Below are positions 1-6,263 of a stretch of 47,936 nt of DNA, one piece after another. Positions within the stretch are counted from its first letter, which is position 1. Each line of letters starts with the position of its first letter. Made by a program: the position numbers and the translations under genes. Source of the DNA: a virus; the IMG/VR virus record IMGVR_UViG_3300020027_000001, positions 1 through 47,936 of that record; one strand, given 5' to 3'. Below the pieces are notes generated by a model. The model saw only the letters and a list, made by a program, of their open reading frames with translations. It did no database searches and was not told the origin of the DNA.

Positions 1-127
1 ATCAAGAAAGAAAGAGCCGCATTAAGCTGCAAATTCATACCTACCCCATTCCTAGTAGCTTGTTAGGAACTCCTGCTATTCTTGAGTACCGCAGAGAAAA
101 TTCCGTAACTCTTGTGGAAGCTCTTAC
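1..127. repeat. Terminal direct repeat, left copy
   Basis: These 127 bases are identical to positions 47810-47936. The reading frame of a small gene is continuous across the junction, so the window is one genome unit written with an overlap. 127 is also a common assembler k-mer length, so the repeat is more likely the overlap of a circular contig than a biological terminal repeat. It says nothing about the real packaging ends. Confidence 0.95.
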
Positions 128-188
128 TATCATTAACTACTGGCGGGACAGGAATAAGGATATTGTGCAATTCTGGGAGGAGTTATGA
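1..188 (+). CDS. Small hypothetical protein, 3' part (wraps the junction)
   Basis: This is the downstream part of an 82-residue protein that starts at 47749 and continues through the circular junction; codons here begin at position 3. I do not recognise the protein. It is mixed alpha/beta in character, with many charged residues and no obvious motif, and ends in an aromatic-rich tail (KDIVQFWEEL). Its TGA at 186-188 overlaps the ATG of the next gene (ATGA), so the two are probably translationally coupled. In a linear reading of the window it would look like a partial gene. Confidence 0.75.
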   Translation, partial: QERKSRIKLQIHTYPIPSSLLGTPAILEYRRENSVTLVEALTIINYWRDRNKDIVQFWEEL

Positions 189-622
189 GTGAATACCTCC
201 AACAACTCCAAGACGAAGATTCTGCAAAGTTTCCTACCTTGCGAGATAAGATTTATCACGCCCGCCATCTTTACCGTGTTGGACTGAAGGAACCATTCCT
301 GGAATCAGATCAGCGGCGGACAAGAAGTGGTAGGAATCCTCTTGGCTTTCGTCGATGGAGGCCCAAGTGTGATGCTGCCATCGCTATACTTTCTCGGGCG
401 GGTATTGAGGAGTATCAATTTCTGCTGCCATCGCGACTTAACCCTGTAGCGCCGATACTGAGTGTGCAGCGATTCTTCGCATTGGATGAAGCAAGATTCA
501 AGCCGAAGGGATTCTACAAAACACAACAGCTGAAATCCCGCGCAATGCTATCACGTTGGGACAGAGGCAAGCCACATTTCTGGATGTATCAAAAGATTGT
601 TCCGAAGGGGAAATTGCCATGA
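185..622 (+). CDS. Hypothetical protein, 145 aa
   Basis: Basic, Arg/Lys/Trp-rich protein of unknown function. The ATG overlaps the stop of the upstream gene and follows GGGAGGAG, a strong ribosome-binding site. The C-terminal half has repeated basic/aromatic stretches (RFKPKGFYKTQQLK, MLSRWDRGKPHFW), which could suit nucleic-acid binding, but no known domain is visible. The stop overlaps the next ATG (619-622). An opposite-strand frame of 73 codons here is taken as a shadow. Confidence 0.65.
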   Translation: MSEYLQQLQDEDSAKFPTLRDKIYHARHLYRVGLKEPFLESDQRRTRSGRNPLGFRRWRPKCDAAIAILSRAGIEEYQFLLPSRLNPVAPILSVQRFFALDEARFKPKGFYKTQQLKSRAMLSRWDRGKPHFWMYQKIVPKGKLP

Positions 623-870
623 ACGCCTACGAACGCCGTATGGAAGCCAGACGTCTCCGAAGAAATACAACTGATGCCATCCGTATTGCAGCAGCCTCCA
701 TGAGCGCGGAGCGGCTGCTTCAGGTATACGAAGGATACTTCCCGCTGTCCAAGCCAAGATTTGAAGGCGGATGGTACTTCGTTAATGGTGTCCGTAGATC
801 AAGGAATCAGATGGAAACTTCAATTCGCCGATATTGGGCAGCCTTACATGAAAGGGAGTTAGGGGAATGA
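619..870 (+). CDS. Hypothetical protein, 83 aa
   Basis: The frame is open from 556, but the ATG at 619 is preferred because it overlaps the previous stop (ATGA) and has GAAGGGG upstream. The product is Arg-rich and predicted helical (NAYERRMEARRLRRN...), followed by a segment with aromatic residues (YEGYFPLSKPRFEGGWYFVNGVRR). Function unknown. The stop overlaps the start of the following membrane-protein gene at 867. Confidence 0.7.
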   Translation: MNAYERRMEARRLRRNTTDAIRIAAASMSAERLLQVYEGYFPLSKPRFEGGWYFVNGVRRSRNQMETSIRRYWAALHERELGE

Positions 871-1025
871 GAGAAAACTTAATTCGCTTTGCATTGGCAA
901 TGCTGATTGCAAGTCCGGCGCTGTATTTTATCCTTCAACTCCAAGATAAAACATTAAAATTTCTTCTCGGTTTACTAACTGGTATTATCGCCGCCAACAT
1001 TGTCATCTATTGGAGAACAAGATGA
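867..1025 (+). CDS. Small two-helix membrane protein, 52 aa
   Basis: Short gene linked at both ends by ATGA overlaps (867-870 and 1022-1025). The protein has two hydrophobic segments, about residues 6-23 (IRFALAMLIASPALYFIL) and 30-47 (LKFLLGLLTGIIAANIVI), joined by a short charged turn (QLQDKT) and ending in WRTR. This predicts a membrane hairpin. It lies far from the lysis genes on the other strand, so an early role such as altering the host membrane or excluding superinfection is as likely as a holin role. Confidence 0.7.
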   Translation: MRENLIRFALAMLIASPALYFILQLQDKTLKFLLGLLTGIIAANIVIYWRTR

Positions 1026-1249
1026 GTGCAGTTCGGATAGAGCAAGGGTCTGCAAATGCAGATATGCTGGAGATGCATATAAGGACGCAAGCACAGAGCT
1101 TATTGACCAAGGCTGGTAGACCTGCAGAACTCCCGACATACGCAGATGCGTTGGAGATTCTGGCAGCAAGGCCGACTTATAATTTCGATAACAGTCCGCC
1201 GAGTACTACGGAAGCAGGACGGCAGGTTCAGTTAAGGAGTGTAAAGTGA
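1022..1249 (+). CDS. Hypothetical protein, 75 aa
   Basis: The ATG at 1022 overlaps the stop of the membrane-protein gene; a longer frame from 1010 lacks a better start. Residues 1-50 look helical (EMHIRTQAQSLLTKAGRPAELPTYADALEILAA), and the tail is polar. No domain recognised. Its stop is shared with the GTG of a following mini-ORF at 1246. Confidence 0.65.
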   Translation: MSAVRIEQGSANADMLEMHIRTQAQSLLTKAGRPAELPTYADALEILAARPTYNFDNSPPSTTEAGRQVQLRSVK

Positions 1250-1299
1250 AAGAACAACTCACCAGGCTGGCGGATGAGACTAACGGGGAGTCCGCATGA
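1246..1299 (+). CDS. Possible 17-aa mini-ORF
   Basis: A GTG overlaps the previous TGA and lies about six bases after AAGGAG. It opens a 17-codon frame (MKEQLTRLADETNGESA) whose TGA overlaps the next ATG at 1296. The overlap at each end follows the pattern of the flanking real genes, so it may be translated, perhaps only to carry ribosomes on to the next gene. Too short to assign a function. Confidence 0.4.
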   Translation: MKEQLTRLADETNGESA

Positions 1300-1577
1300 A
1301 AACCATATTCGACAATTATCGAGTAGAGGTTTCAGTGACTCCGCCTCAGTGGCAGCACCCGCCGGAGAACGATGTTGGCGGCAAATGGCATTCGGACAGG
1401 ATTCGCGATGCCGAGGCGGTGGCAAAGGAAATACGCCGTCACGTTGACGGCTATGACTTCATCAACGTTCAGTTCGACGCCACACACGTCTGCGAGCACT
1501 GCGGATACAGATGGGACGATCCGAAATCTCAGTTTAACGACTGCTGCGAAAAGAGCATGAACCCGGAGGAAGCGTAA
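1296..1577 (+). CDS. Hypothetical zinc-ribbon-like protein, 93 aa
   Basis: The C-terminal third contains CEHCGYRWDD and a later CC pair, a likely zinc site; the N-terminal part contains a beta-like stretch and a helix (DAEAVAKEIRRHVDG). Function unknown. From here to about 3742 the DNA is visibly richer in G+C at third codon positions than the small genes on either side, suggesting that this cluster arrived as a block. The stop and the next start share bases at 1577. Confidence 0.7.
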   Translation: MKTIFDNYRVEVSVTPPQWQHPPENDVGGKWHSDRIRDAEAVAKEIRRHVDGYDFINVQFDATHVCEHCGYRWDDPKSQFNDCCEKSMNPEEA

Positions 1578-2575
1578 TGATCTGCCAAAGAACCCCCGAC
1601 GACGGGTGGCCGTTCAAGCTCATTTCTCGTTCTGACATTCCACCAGGCCAAGTATGGATCATCTGCAATGGTGAACTGCAGGCGGTAATTGACACTGCGA
1701 ATACAGCCGTGGAGATAGCCACCCCGCCCACCGCCCGCCAGGAGGTGGAGGAATATCTGCCGGCAAGGGTTCCAGGCTGCGACGACCCTGGGTGCGGATG
1801 CGGGACGCCTGCATTTACTGAACCTATGGAAGCACTGCGATTCCTGTCAGGCCGATTCAAGCATGCCGGAGTAGGCGAGGCTGTAGCGCGATCCTATGCA
1901 CAAGACATAGATCAGATTCTCCGCCGCGAACAGGAAAGCAGCGCGGGCGATGTGGATGCCGAGCAGGTTCTTTCGTGTAGCAGCTGCCTAAAACCTTACA
2001 GCGAGTTTCCGCTGGATGTTGTTCTGCCAAATGATCAGTGGCGCGCGATCAATGGCAAAGACGGCGGTGTTCTCTGCGCATCGTGCATCGTTATGCTTGG
2101 TTCGAAGCTACCCGGCGTAACTGTGGCTCATCTTCGATTCGACCGTGCCTATGAGCAGGCCAAGGCCGAGGTGGATGCTATCGGCTGGCCAACCGCAACG
2201 CTATGTCGAAACGATACAGGCCAGTATTACTGGCAGACCACGTTGCCGGTAGGTGACATGCCGACAGGTGATTACGTATTGAAACTAAGGGATGCCGCGC
2301 CGAAGCCCGCAGGGTGCGAGGCTTACGCATGGGGCACCCCTGGCGGAGACGTATCCCGCAGCCGTATGTGGTGCTGCGAACGCACACAGGCCGGCCAGTT
2401 CCCGTTCCCTCTGTATCGGGAGCCGCAAGTCGGGGGTGTGGCGGTAACGGGTGCGCTGATAGAGCGATTCAAACAAGCGTTCCATACCAGCACCGCGCCA
2501 ACATACGACGAGCAAATTACAGACGGCCTCTTAGCAGCACTGGCACCGGGCGAAAAGGAGAATAGTCATGACTAA
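1577..2575 (+). CDS. Large hypothetical accessory protein with CxxC pairs, 332 aa
   Basis: Acidic, composite-looking protein. It has a Cys cluster near residue 70 (PGCDDPGCGCGTP), a possible zinc-binding pair in the middle (CSSCLKPYSEF ... CASC) resembling a treble-clef or ribbon, and a C-terminal region with a helical end. I do not recognise a catalytic domain. It reads like one of the modular accessory-gene products that sit in early regions of temperate and lytic phages. GC-rich codon use matches 1296-3742. It overlaps the next gene by eight bases. Confidence 0.7.
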   Translation: MICQRTPDDGWPFKLISRSDIPPGQVWIICNGELQAVIDTANTAVEIATPPTARQEVEEYLPARVPGCDDPGCGCGTPAFTEPMEALRFLSGRFKHAGVGEAVARSYAQDIDQILRREQESSAGDVDAEQVLSCSSCLKPYSEFPLDVVLPNDQWRAINGKDGGVLCASCIVMLGSKLPGVTVAHLRFDRAYEQAKAEVDAIGWPTATLCRNDTGQYYWQTTLPVGDMPTGDYVLKLRDAAPKPAGCEAYAWGTPGGDVSRSRMWCCERTQAGQFPFPLYREPQVGGVAVTGALIERFKQAFHTSTAPTYDEQITDGLLAALAPGEKENSHD

Positions 2576-2975
2576 CGTACTAATTGGAAAGACGCTCACC
2601 GGCATCAAGATTGCCGACGATAAACATGCGCTTCTTTTCCAGATGGCCGATGGCGACATCATCGCAAGGACGGATGGCGACTGTTGCTCGCATACTTGGA
2701 TAGAGAACGTAGAGCTTCCTGCTCGGGGATTCCCGTGCGTCGTTTCTGGGGTTGTCGATCTGGATATGCCGGACCTCGGCAGCCCCTCTGAATGCGAATG
2801 CATCGCTTACTACGGCTGCAAGATCATCACCGACAACGGCGATATCGTCATCGACTACCGGAACGAGTCTAACGGCTATTACGGCGGGAACCTATCGTGG
2901 CCGGGTGAGCATTACTACGGCGGCGTTAGTGGGCAGAACGAATCCACTGAAAATTGGGTCGAGGTATCTCCATGA
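2568..2975 (+). CDS. Hypothetical protein with GDCCSxTWIE signature, 135 aa
   Basis: Beta-rich protein opening with LIGKTLTGIKIADDKHALLF and carrying DGDCCSHTWIE around residue 37. This resembles a small phage/bacterial family of unknown function (I believe DUF7448), whose members share the Cys-Cys-x-x-Trp-Ile-Glu pattern; the family name is from memory. No enzymatic motif is obvious. It overlaps both neighbours, so it is part of the coupled 1296-3742 cluster. Confidence 0.75.
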   Translation: MTNVLIGKTLTGIKIADDKHALLFQMADGDIIARTDGDCCSHTWIENVELPARGFPCVVSGVVDLDMPDLGSPSECECIAYYGCKIITDNGDIVIDYRNESNGYYGGNLSWPGEHYYGGVSGQNESTENWVEVSP

Positions 2976-3742
2976 CCAACACCGCCAAGCCGAGCGATCT
3001 GCCGGTTATATGCCATCGCATCTATGCCAAGGATCAGAAGTGGTCATGGGTTGATGGGTTGCCGCACGAGCGCACTATCGAAGACGCCAAGGTCTGCGGA
3101 TGGACAATCGTTTACGCAGTGGATCGTGCAGCTATCGACTCTACCCGCCCGCCACTCTCCGAGCAGGCGGGGGATTGCTCGACGCTGATCGCTCGTCTGG
3201 AAGATTACGAGGCATGGCATCGGGAACAGTCGAAGCGTTACGACGGCGACAACGAACACGATGCGTTAGCATCTGCCTACAACGTGCAGATACTAGAAAT
3301 TCGCCGTCTATCCGCAGCCGCGCCCGCGAAGCCGTGCGATGCGGAGGACAACGATGCCGCATGCGACGCAGCTTTCAATGGCGCTATGGCTGGCCGTCAG
3401 TACGGGTTAGAAGAAACGGATACCGCCCGCGCGTGGTTTGAATGCGGATGGCGCCTCGCCCAGCCGCAGCGACAAGGTCTGATGAGTGGACAGCTTCATG
3501 ACGAAGTAGTCAATTTCATCACCGACCACGAAGAGGACGTTACACACCAGCGGTTAATCGCGATCGGGTGGACGCCGCCTACAGAGCAGCCCGCGAGCGC
3601 GGCGGTGGACCCTGCTTTAGAAGATTCGCGCAGGCTTATTGTTGGGTTCATGCTTGACTGTAACGCTATCGGACTAACTGGCGCAGCAGAGAACCTACAT
3701 AAAGGGATCAGGCTTGCCACCGCTTCGGAGAAAATTAAATGA
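2972..3742 (+). CDS. Modular accessory protein, 256 aa
   Basis: The start at 2972 is chosen because its ATGA overlaps the previous stop. The product looks mosaic: an N-terminal piece (VICHRIYAKDQKWSWVDGLP), a helix with YEAWHREQSKRYDGDNEHDA, an Ala/Cys/Asp-rich linker, then DAAFNGAMAGRQYGLEETDTARAWFECGW and a C-terminal helical segment. Such mixtures of exchangeable segments are typical of Ea22-like early accessory genes. Function unknown. Codon use is GC-rich. Confidence 0.65.
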   Translation: MTNTAKPSDLPVICHRIYAKDQKWSWVDGLPHERTIEDAKVCGWTIVYAVDRAAIDSTRPPLSEQAGDCSTLIARLEDYEAWHREQSKRYDGDNEHDALASAYNVQILEIRRLSAAAPAKPCDAEDNDAACDAAFNGAMAGRQYGLEETDTARAWFECGWRLAQPQRQGLMSGQLHDEVVNFITDHEEDVTHQRLIAIGWTPPTEQPASAAVDPALEDSRRLIVGFMLDCNAIGLTGAAENLHKGIRLATASEKIK

Positions 3743-4020
3743 TCCTGGTAAATGAGGTAATAACTATCAAAGCAGAATCTGTCGGACTGTCCTGTGATAT
3801 AGATTCTGATAGAAAGATAGATATATGTCCTGGAATTAATGGAGCTGTTCTTACCTTCCATAACGGAACCCAAAAATCTGAGTTAGGGTTAACCCAGGAA
3901 GCCTTGAATGCACTTATTGTTTTGTTAGAAGAATACTACAAGCAATTTAAATCTATTAAAGCCTATGTGTCCTGGGAGGAAAAACATGAGAATCCAAAAG
4001 ATTCTATCACAAAGCCGTAG
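3739..4020 (+). CDS. Hypothetical protein, 93 aa
   Basis: The ATGA overlap at 3739-3742 sets the start. Base composition drops sharply to A+T-rich here, marking the end of the GC-rich cluster. The protein is a small beta-then-alpha fold by appearance (VLTFHNGTQKSELGLTQEALNALIVLLEEYYKQF) with no recognised family. Its 3' end overlaps the next gene by 35 bases. Confidence 0.65.
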   Translation: MILVNEVITIKAESVGLSCDIDSDRKIDICPGINGAVLTFHNGTQKSELGLTQEALNALIVLLEEYYKQFKSIKAYVSWEEKHENPKDSITKP

Positions 4021-4201
4021 GGATTTCAGAGCAATCTACGAATGTGAACACTGCGGGCATACAGAAGAAGGCCACGGCTACGATGATGAGTATTTTCACA
4101 CGAAGGTAATACCCGAGCGTAAGTGTGTTGATTGTGGTAAAACTGCCGGAGATAATTACCAACCCCTGACAACTAAATACCCCGAGGGAATGCTTGTATG
4201 A
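3986..4201 (+). CDS. Small zinc-ribbon protein, 71 aa
   Basis: The frame opens at 3965 but the ATG at 3986 has GGGAGGA eight bases upstream and is preferred. Two CxxC knuckles, CEHCGH (about residues 17-22) and CVDCGK (about 45-50), make a classical zinc ribbon of the kind seen in many small phage proteins. No catalytic residues are evident. It may bind nucleic acid or host protein; that is inference. The stop overlaps the next ATG at 4198. Confidence 0.75.
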   Translation: MRIQKILSQSRRDFRAIYECEHCGHTEEGHGYDDEYFHTKVIPERKCVDCGKTAGDNYQPLTTKYPEGMLV

Positions 4202-4374
4202 ATCTTGATAAAAATAAGGATGGAACCATCCACAGGGAACAGGTATGGTTGTCTGCATGGATTGCAGTAGCAACATCTTCCAACTGTTCGGACATTAAGA
4301 TCGCTAACGTCTGGGCAGATAAGTGTCTTATGGAATTTGACGTAAGGTTTCCAAAGACTATCAATACCAAATAA
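4198..4374 (+). CDS. Small hypothetical protein, 58 aa
   Basis: Coupled by ATGA to the zinc-ribbon gene. The product begins with a charged EF-hand-like stretch (LDKNKDGTIHREQ) followed by a hydrophobic helix (VWLSAWIAVATSS). The D-x-N-x-D-G-T-I-x-x-E pattern resembles a calcium-binding loop, but one half-motif is weak evidence. It ends five bases before a copy of the 17-bp genome-wide palindrome. Confidence 0.65.
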   Translation: MNLDKNKDGTIHREQVWLSAWIAVATSSNCSDIKIANVWADKCLMEFDVRFPKTINTK

Positions 4375-4378
4375 GAGG

Positions 4379-4395
4379 TGTTCAAATTTTGAACA
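4379..4395. repeat. 17-bp palindrome, copy 1 (TGTTCAAAWTTTGAACA)
   Basis: Perfect odd palindrome with central T, in the 14-base gap between the stop at 4374 and a TTG start at 4389. The start codon of the downstream frame lies inside the right half of the palindrome, so a bound protein or a folded RNA here would directly affect initiation. One of eight copies in the genome. Confidence 0.9.
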
Positions 4396-4796
4396 ACACT
4401 ATAGACAGTATAAGTAGTGCGGCCGATGTCACTCATGTACAGGACCATATAAGTCGACTCATATCCGGGTATTTAAAGATGATGAATCATGCTGCAGATA
4501 ATGCACTTAAAGCATCTTGCTATGGCAATGAGTCGTTGGAGGATTTCTGGGACACCGTGGATAAGAAATGGAGTGTACGAGTAATTGAGTTAAACCATAT
4601 TGGAAAGAAGATAACAGATGCCTACGAAGAAAAAGAGAAAGTCAGCTCCAAAAGATTCAGATCGAGTCTTTCTAAGTCAGTGTGTCGGAAAGATAATGGC
4701 GTACAAGAACGTAGGCAATCTTTCGGAGGCGAAAGTGTGGGCTGGAAACCTAGTAAAAGGTCTGGAGAAAATGGGCCTGATTTCATTGGGGGTTGA
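4389..4796 (+). CDS. Hypothetical protein starting at TTG, 135 aa
   Basis: A TTG eight bases after AGAGGTG opens a 135-codon frame. Residues 1-75 look like a genuine helical protein (ADVTHVQDHISRLISGYLKMMNHAADNALKAS), while the last 60 residues are low-complexity and overlap another plausible gene in a different frame (4618-4815). Either the two genes truly overlap, or the upstream frame once ended near 4620 and has lost its stop. Function unknown. Confidence 0.5.
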   Translation: MNNTIDSISSAADVTHVQDHISRLISGYLKMMNHAADNALKASCYGNESLEDFWDTVDKKWSVRVIELNHIGKKITDAYEEKEKVSSKRFRSSLSKSVCRKDNGVQERRQSFGGESVGWKPSKRSGENGPDFIGG

Positions 4797-4815
4797 CACC
4801 CCGGCCAAACCGTGA
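4618..4815 (+). CDS. Small basic-N-terminal helical protein, 65 aa
   Basis: The ATG follows GGAAAGAAG at a usable distance. The product starts with a basic run (PTKKKRKSAPKDS) and continues as an amphipathic helix (KVWAGNLVKGLEKMGLISLG), which looks more protein-like than the overlapping part of the 4389 frame. The basic N-terminus could contact nucleic acid. A sigma-70-like promoter for downstream genes overlaps its last codons. Confidence 0.55.
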   Translation: MPTKKKRKSAPKDSDRVFLSQCVGKIMAYKNVGNLSEAKVWAGNLVKGLEKMGLISLGVDTPAKP

Positions 4816-4821
4816 TACCAT
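4793..4821 (+). promoter_or_regulatory. Sigma-70-like promoter
   Basis: TTGACA at 4793-4798, a 17-base spacer, then TACCAT at 4816-4821. The -35 is consensus, spacing is optimal, and the -10 keeps the T-A....T positions. It would drive a long leader (about 4830-5153) and the gene at 5154. It reads in the direction of the early/middle block and needs only host sigma-70. Confidence 0.6.
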
Positions 4822-5153
4822 CGCGTACCAAGTGAGAAAACTGATTAAACGGATCAAACGGAAACCAGACCAGGTGAGCATGTTTGCACCGAACTCTGCT
4901 ACAATTACCCCCATAGAATGTTTAGCGGTCGCTGTGATGGCGGCAGATTTGTTGAGTTATACTTTGAGCGTGAACAGGTAAGAGGTTGTGACAGCTGTGT
5001 GCTATGTGTGCAAGATGATGAAGGTATAAGATCGTGTCAAGTTCTAGATGGGCTAGAACCTCCCTTGCGTTGCCCCGGACTCGTTGAATTCGTCCGGTAC
5101 CATGATGTGAAACTAACCGGGCAGAACGCCCTAACAATGAAAGGTAAAAAGAA
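4822..5153 (+). other. Long leader region with two hairpins, no confident gene
   Basis: About 330 bases between the promoter at 4793 and the gene at 5154. Two perfect stem-loops are visible: GTTCTAG/CTAGAAC (5041-5047 with 5053-5059) and CCGGAC/GTCCGG (5075-5080 with 5092-5097). Frames of 62 codons (from a TTG inside the promoter) and 79 codons (4918-5157, no good ribosome-binding site) cross it, and a 33-codon frame starts at 4880 after AGGTGA. None is convincing. A regulatory RNA leader is the simplest reading. Confidence 0.45.
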
Positions 5154-5486
5154 ATGACTGCTATTAGTGCGAAGACCAAGGAACACCCCGAGTCCGTGAC
5201 CGTTGAGTATCCGATGCCGGAAGACTTGGCCGGATTGATTGAGCAGTTTGGTGAGGAAGTTGTCGCCAATGCTGCAAATGCACAGCTGACCATCTCGCTG
5301 CAGGCTTACATTCGCGGCAACATCGAGAAGTCGCAGGACGAACTGCAGGGCTTGGTTAGTTCTTGGAAGCCGGGCACTCGTTCGCCGGTCTCGAAGAAGT
5401 CTGCGTTTGAGAAGGCCACTGCTGCTCTTGGCGGCATGAGCCCGGAAGAGAAGGCCGAACTGCTGCGTCGTCTGCAGGAAGGTTGA
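5154..5486 (+). CDS. Small protein of the four-member LSxEE..LLxxLQ family, 110 aa
   Basis: Member of an in-genome paralog family with 43566-43883, 47381-47707 and, for the C-terminus only, 10535-10765. It shares a block resembling LQAYIR...DELQGLV...KPGTRS, and a terminal helix MSPEEKAELLRRLQEG. Function unknown. A GC-richer, smoother codon use and the long promoter leader suggest strong expression. It could be an abundant nucleic-acid-binding or host-takeover protein; I have no direct evidence. Confidence 0.75.
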   Translation: MTAISAKTKEHPESVTVEYPMPEDLAGLIEQFGEEVVANAANAQLTISLQAYIRGNIEKSQDELQGLVSSWKPGTRSPVSKKSAFEKATAALGGMSPEEKAELLRRLQEG

Positions 5487-5491
5487 GATTC

Positions 5492-5610
5492 CAACTGATT
5501 GAGTTGGATGGGAATAGGGCACCCTGAACGCCCGCGAAGGATTGGTCTCCTTAGCCTGTTGCACTCTATCACGCATTATCGTGGTGATTCTAACCAAATC
5601 TAGAGTGCAA
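5492..5610. repeat. Inverted-repeat-rich intergenic segment
   Basis: CCAACT/AGTTGG (5492-5497 with 5503-5508) forms a hairpin just after the stop at 5486. Further on, TTGCACTCTA (5559-5568) pairs perfectly with TAGAGTGCAA (5601-5610), and between them CACG/CGTG (5570-5573 with 5580-5583) makes an inner stem. There is no run of T after either, so intrinsic termination is unlikely. A folded 3' or 5' untranslated region, or a small RNA, fits better. Confidence 0.55.
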
Positions 5611-5647
5611 TGGGGTAAGTGACGTAACTGACAACAACGGATACAAC

Positions 5648-5944
5648 ATGACTAAGAAGGTGTACGTCTTAAACGACGGCGGACTCGATTACTCGGACGC
5701 TGAGCAATTTGGTAACATAGTTATTTGTAGCACTGGCGCACTCGGCCGGTGGGATACTTCACATATGCTACGAATCATTGAAGATGAATTGGCCGACGCT
5801 CAGGAAGATGATTTCCTGGTGGTCAATGGGCTGACTGCGTTTGTAGCAGTCGCGACGGGGTACATGGCGAGCAGGTATGGGCGTGTTAACTTCTTGATGT
5901 GGAAGGATGGGAAGTACATAGAACGTACCACGCTGTTTACTTAA
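5648..5944 (+). CDS. Hypothetical protein, 98 aa
   Basis: The ATG follows AACGGATACAAC. Alpha/beta protein with the pattern KVYVLNDGGLDYSDAEQFG ... LVVNGLTAFVAVATGYMASR ... VNFLMWKDGKYIERT. In my experience similar small proteins sit near recombination or replication genes in phages, but I cannot name a function. No catalytic signature is seen. Reverse-strand frame 5768-5977 is a shadow. Confidence 0.7.
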   Translation: MTKKVYVLNDGGLDYSDAEQFGNIVICSTGALGRWDTSHMLRIIEDELADAQEDDFLVVNGLTAFVAVATGYMASRYGRVNFLMWKDGKYIERTTLFT

Positions 5945-5966
5945 TAGAATATAACGGAGAAAACAG

Positions 5967-6263
5967 ATGAAAGTCATATATCCCCCTCAATATGAAACTA
6001 AACTATGCCATGCTCGACCTGGTGACGTCGTAGAGTATATGGGAACGCTCTGTTTAGTATCGTACTGCCCCCTTCCAGGAATGTCTAGGGATTGGAATCC
6101 TTTATTAGTGGATAAGTCTAATGGGCTGTACTCTATTGAAGATTGCATCACACTTATCTCTATTGAGTCTGGAACAGTTATAAATGGAATCCACCCATCA
6201 TTAAGTGCGTTGGTTACTATTTATAAAGATTCAGAAACGTCCTTAGGAAAGCCCTCTCGATGA
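5967..6263 (+). CDS. Hypothetical protein, 98 aa
   Basis: The ATG at 5967 lies after ACGGAG. The product looks like a small beta-barrel (HARPGDVVEYMGTLCLVSYCPL...DKSNGLYSIEDCITLISIESG), the style of many phage SH3-like or hypothetical proteins. No recognised family. Overlaps the nuclease gene by four bases (ATGA), suggesting coupled expression with the recombination genes. Confidence 0.65.
   Translation: MKVIYPPQYETKLCHARPGDVVEYMGTLCLVSYCPLPGMSRDWNPLLVDKSNGLYSIEDCITLISIESGTVINGIHPSLSALVTIYKDSETSLGKPSR

Noticed and set aside
241-270. GGAACCATTCC inside a coding gene resembling the -35 of P1-P3
   Set aside because: The -10-like ATC is two bases closer than in P1-P3 and lies in a gene, so a chance match.
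1809-1835. TGAACC...GATTC in the 332-aa gene
   Set aside because: Spacing fits but the -10 differs (GATTC) and the site is inside a gene without downstream start.
4793-4981. 62-codon frame from a TTG
   Set aside because: The start codon is the -35 of a sigma-70 promoter and there is no ribosome-binding site.
4918-5157. 79-codon frame before the 5154 gene
   Set aside because: No ribosome-binding site, odd Cys content, and it spans two perfect hairpins; kept only as a note.
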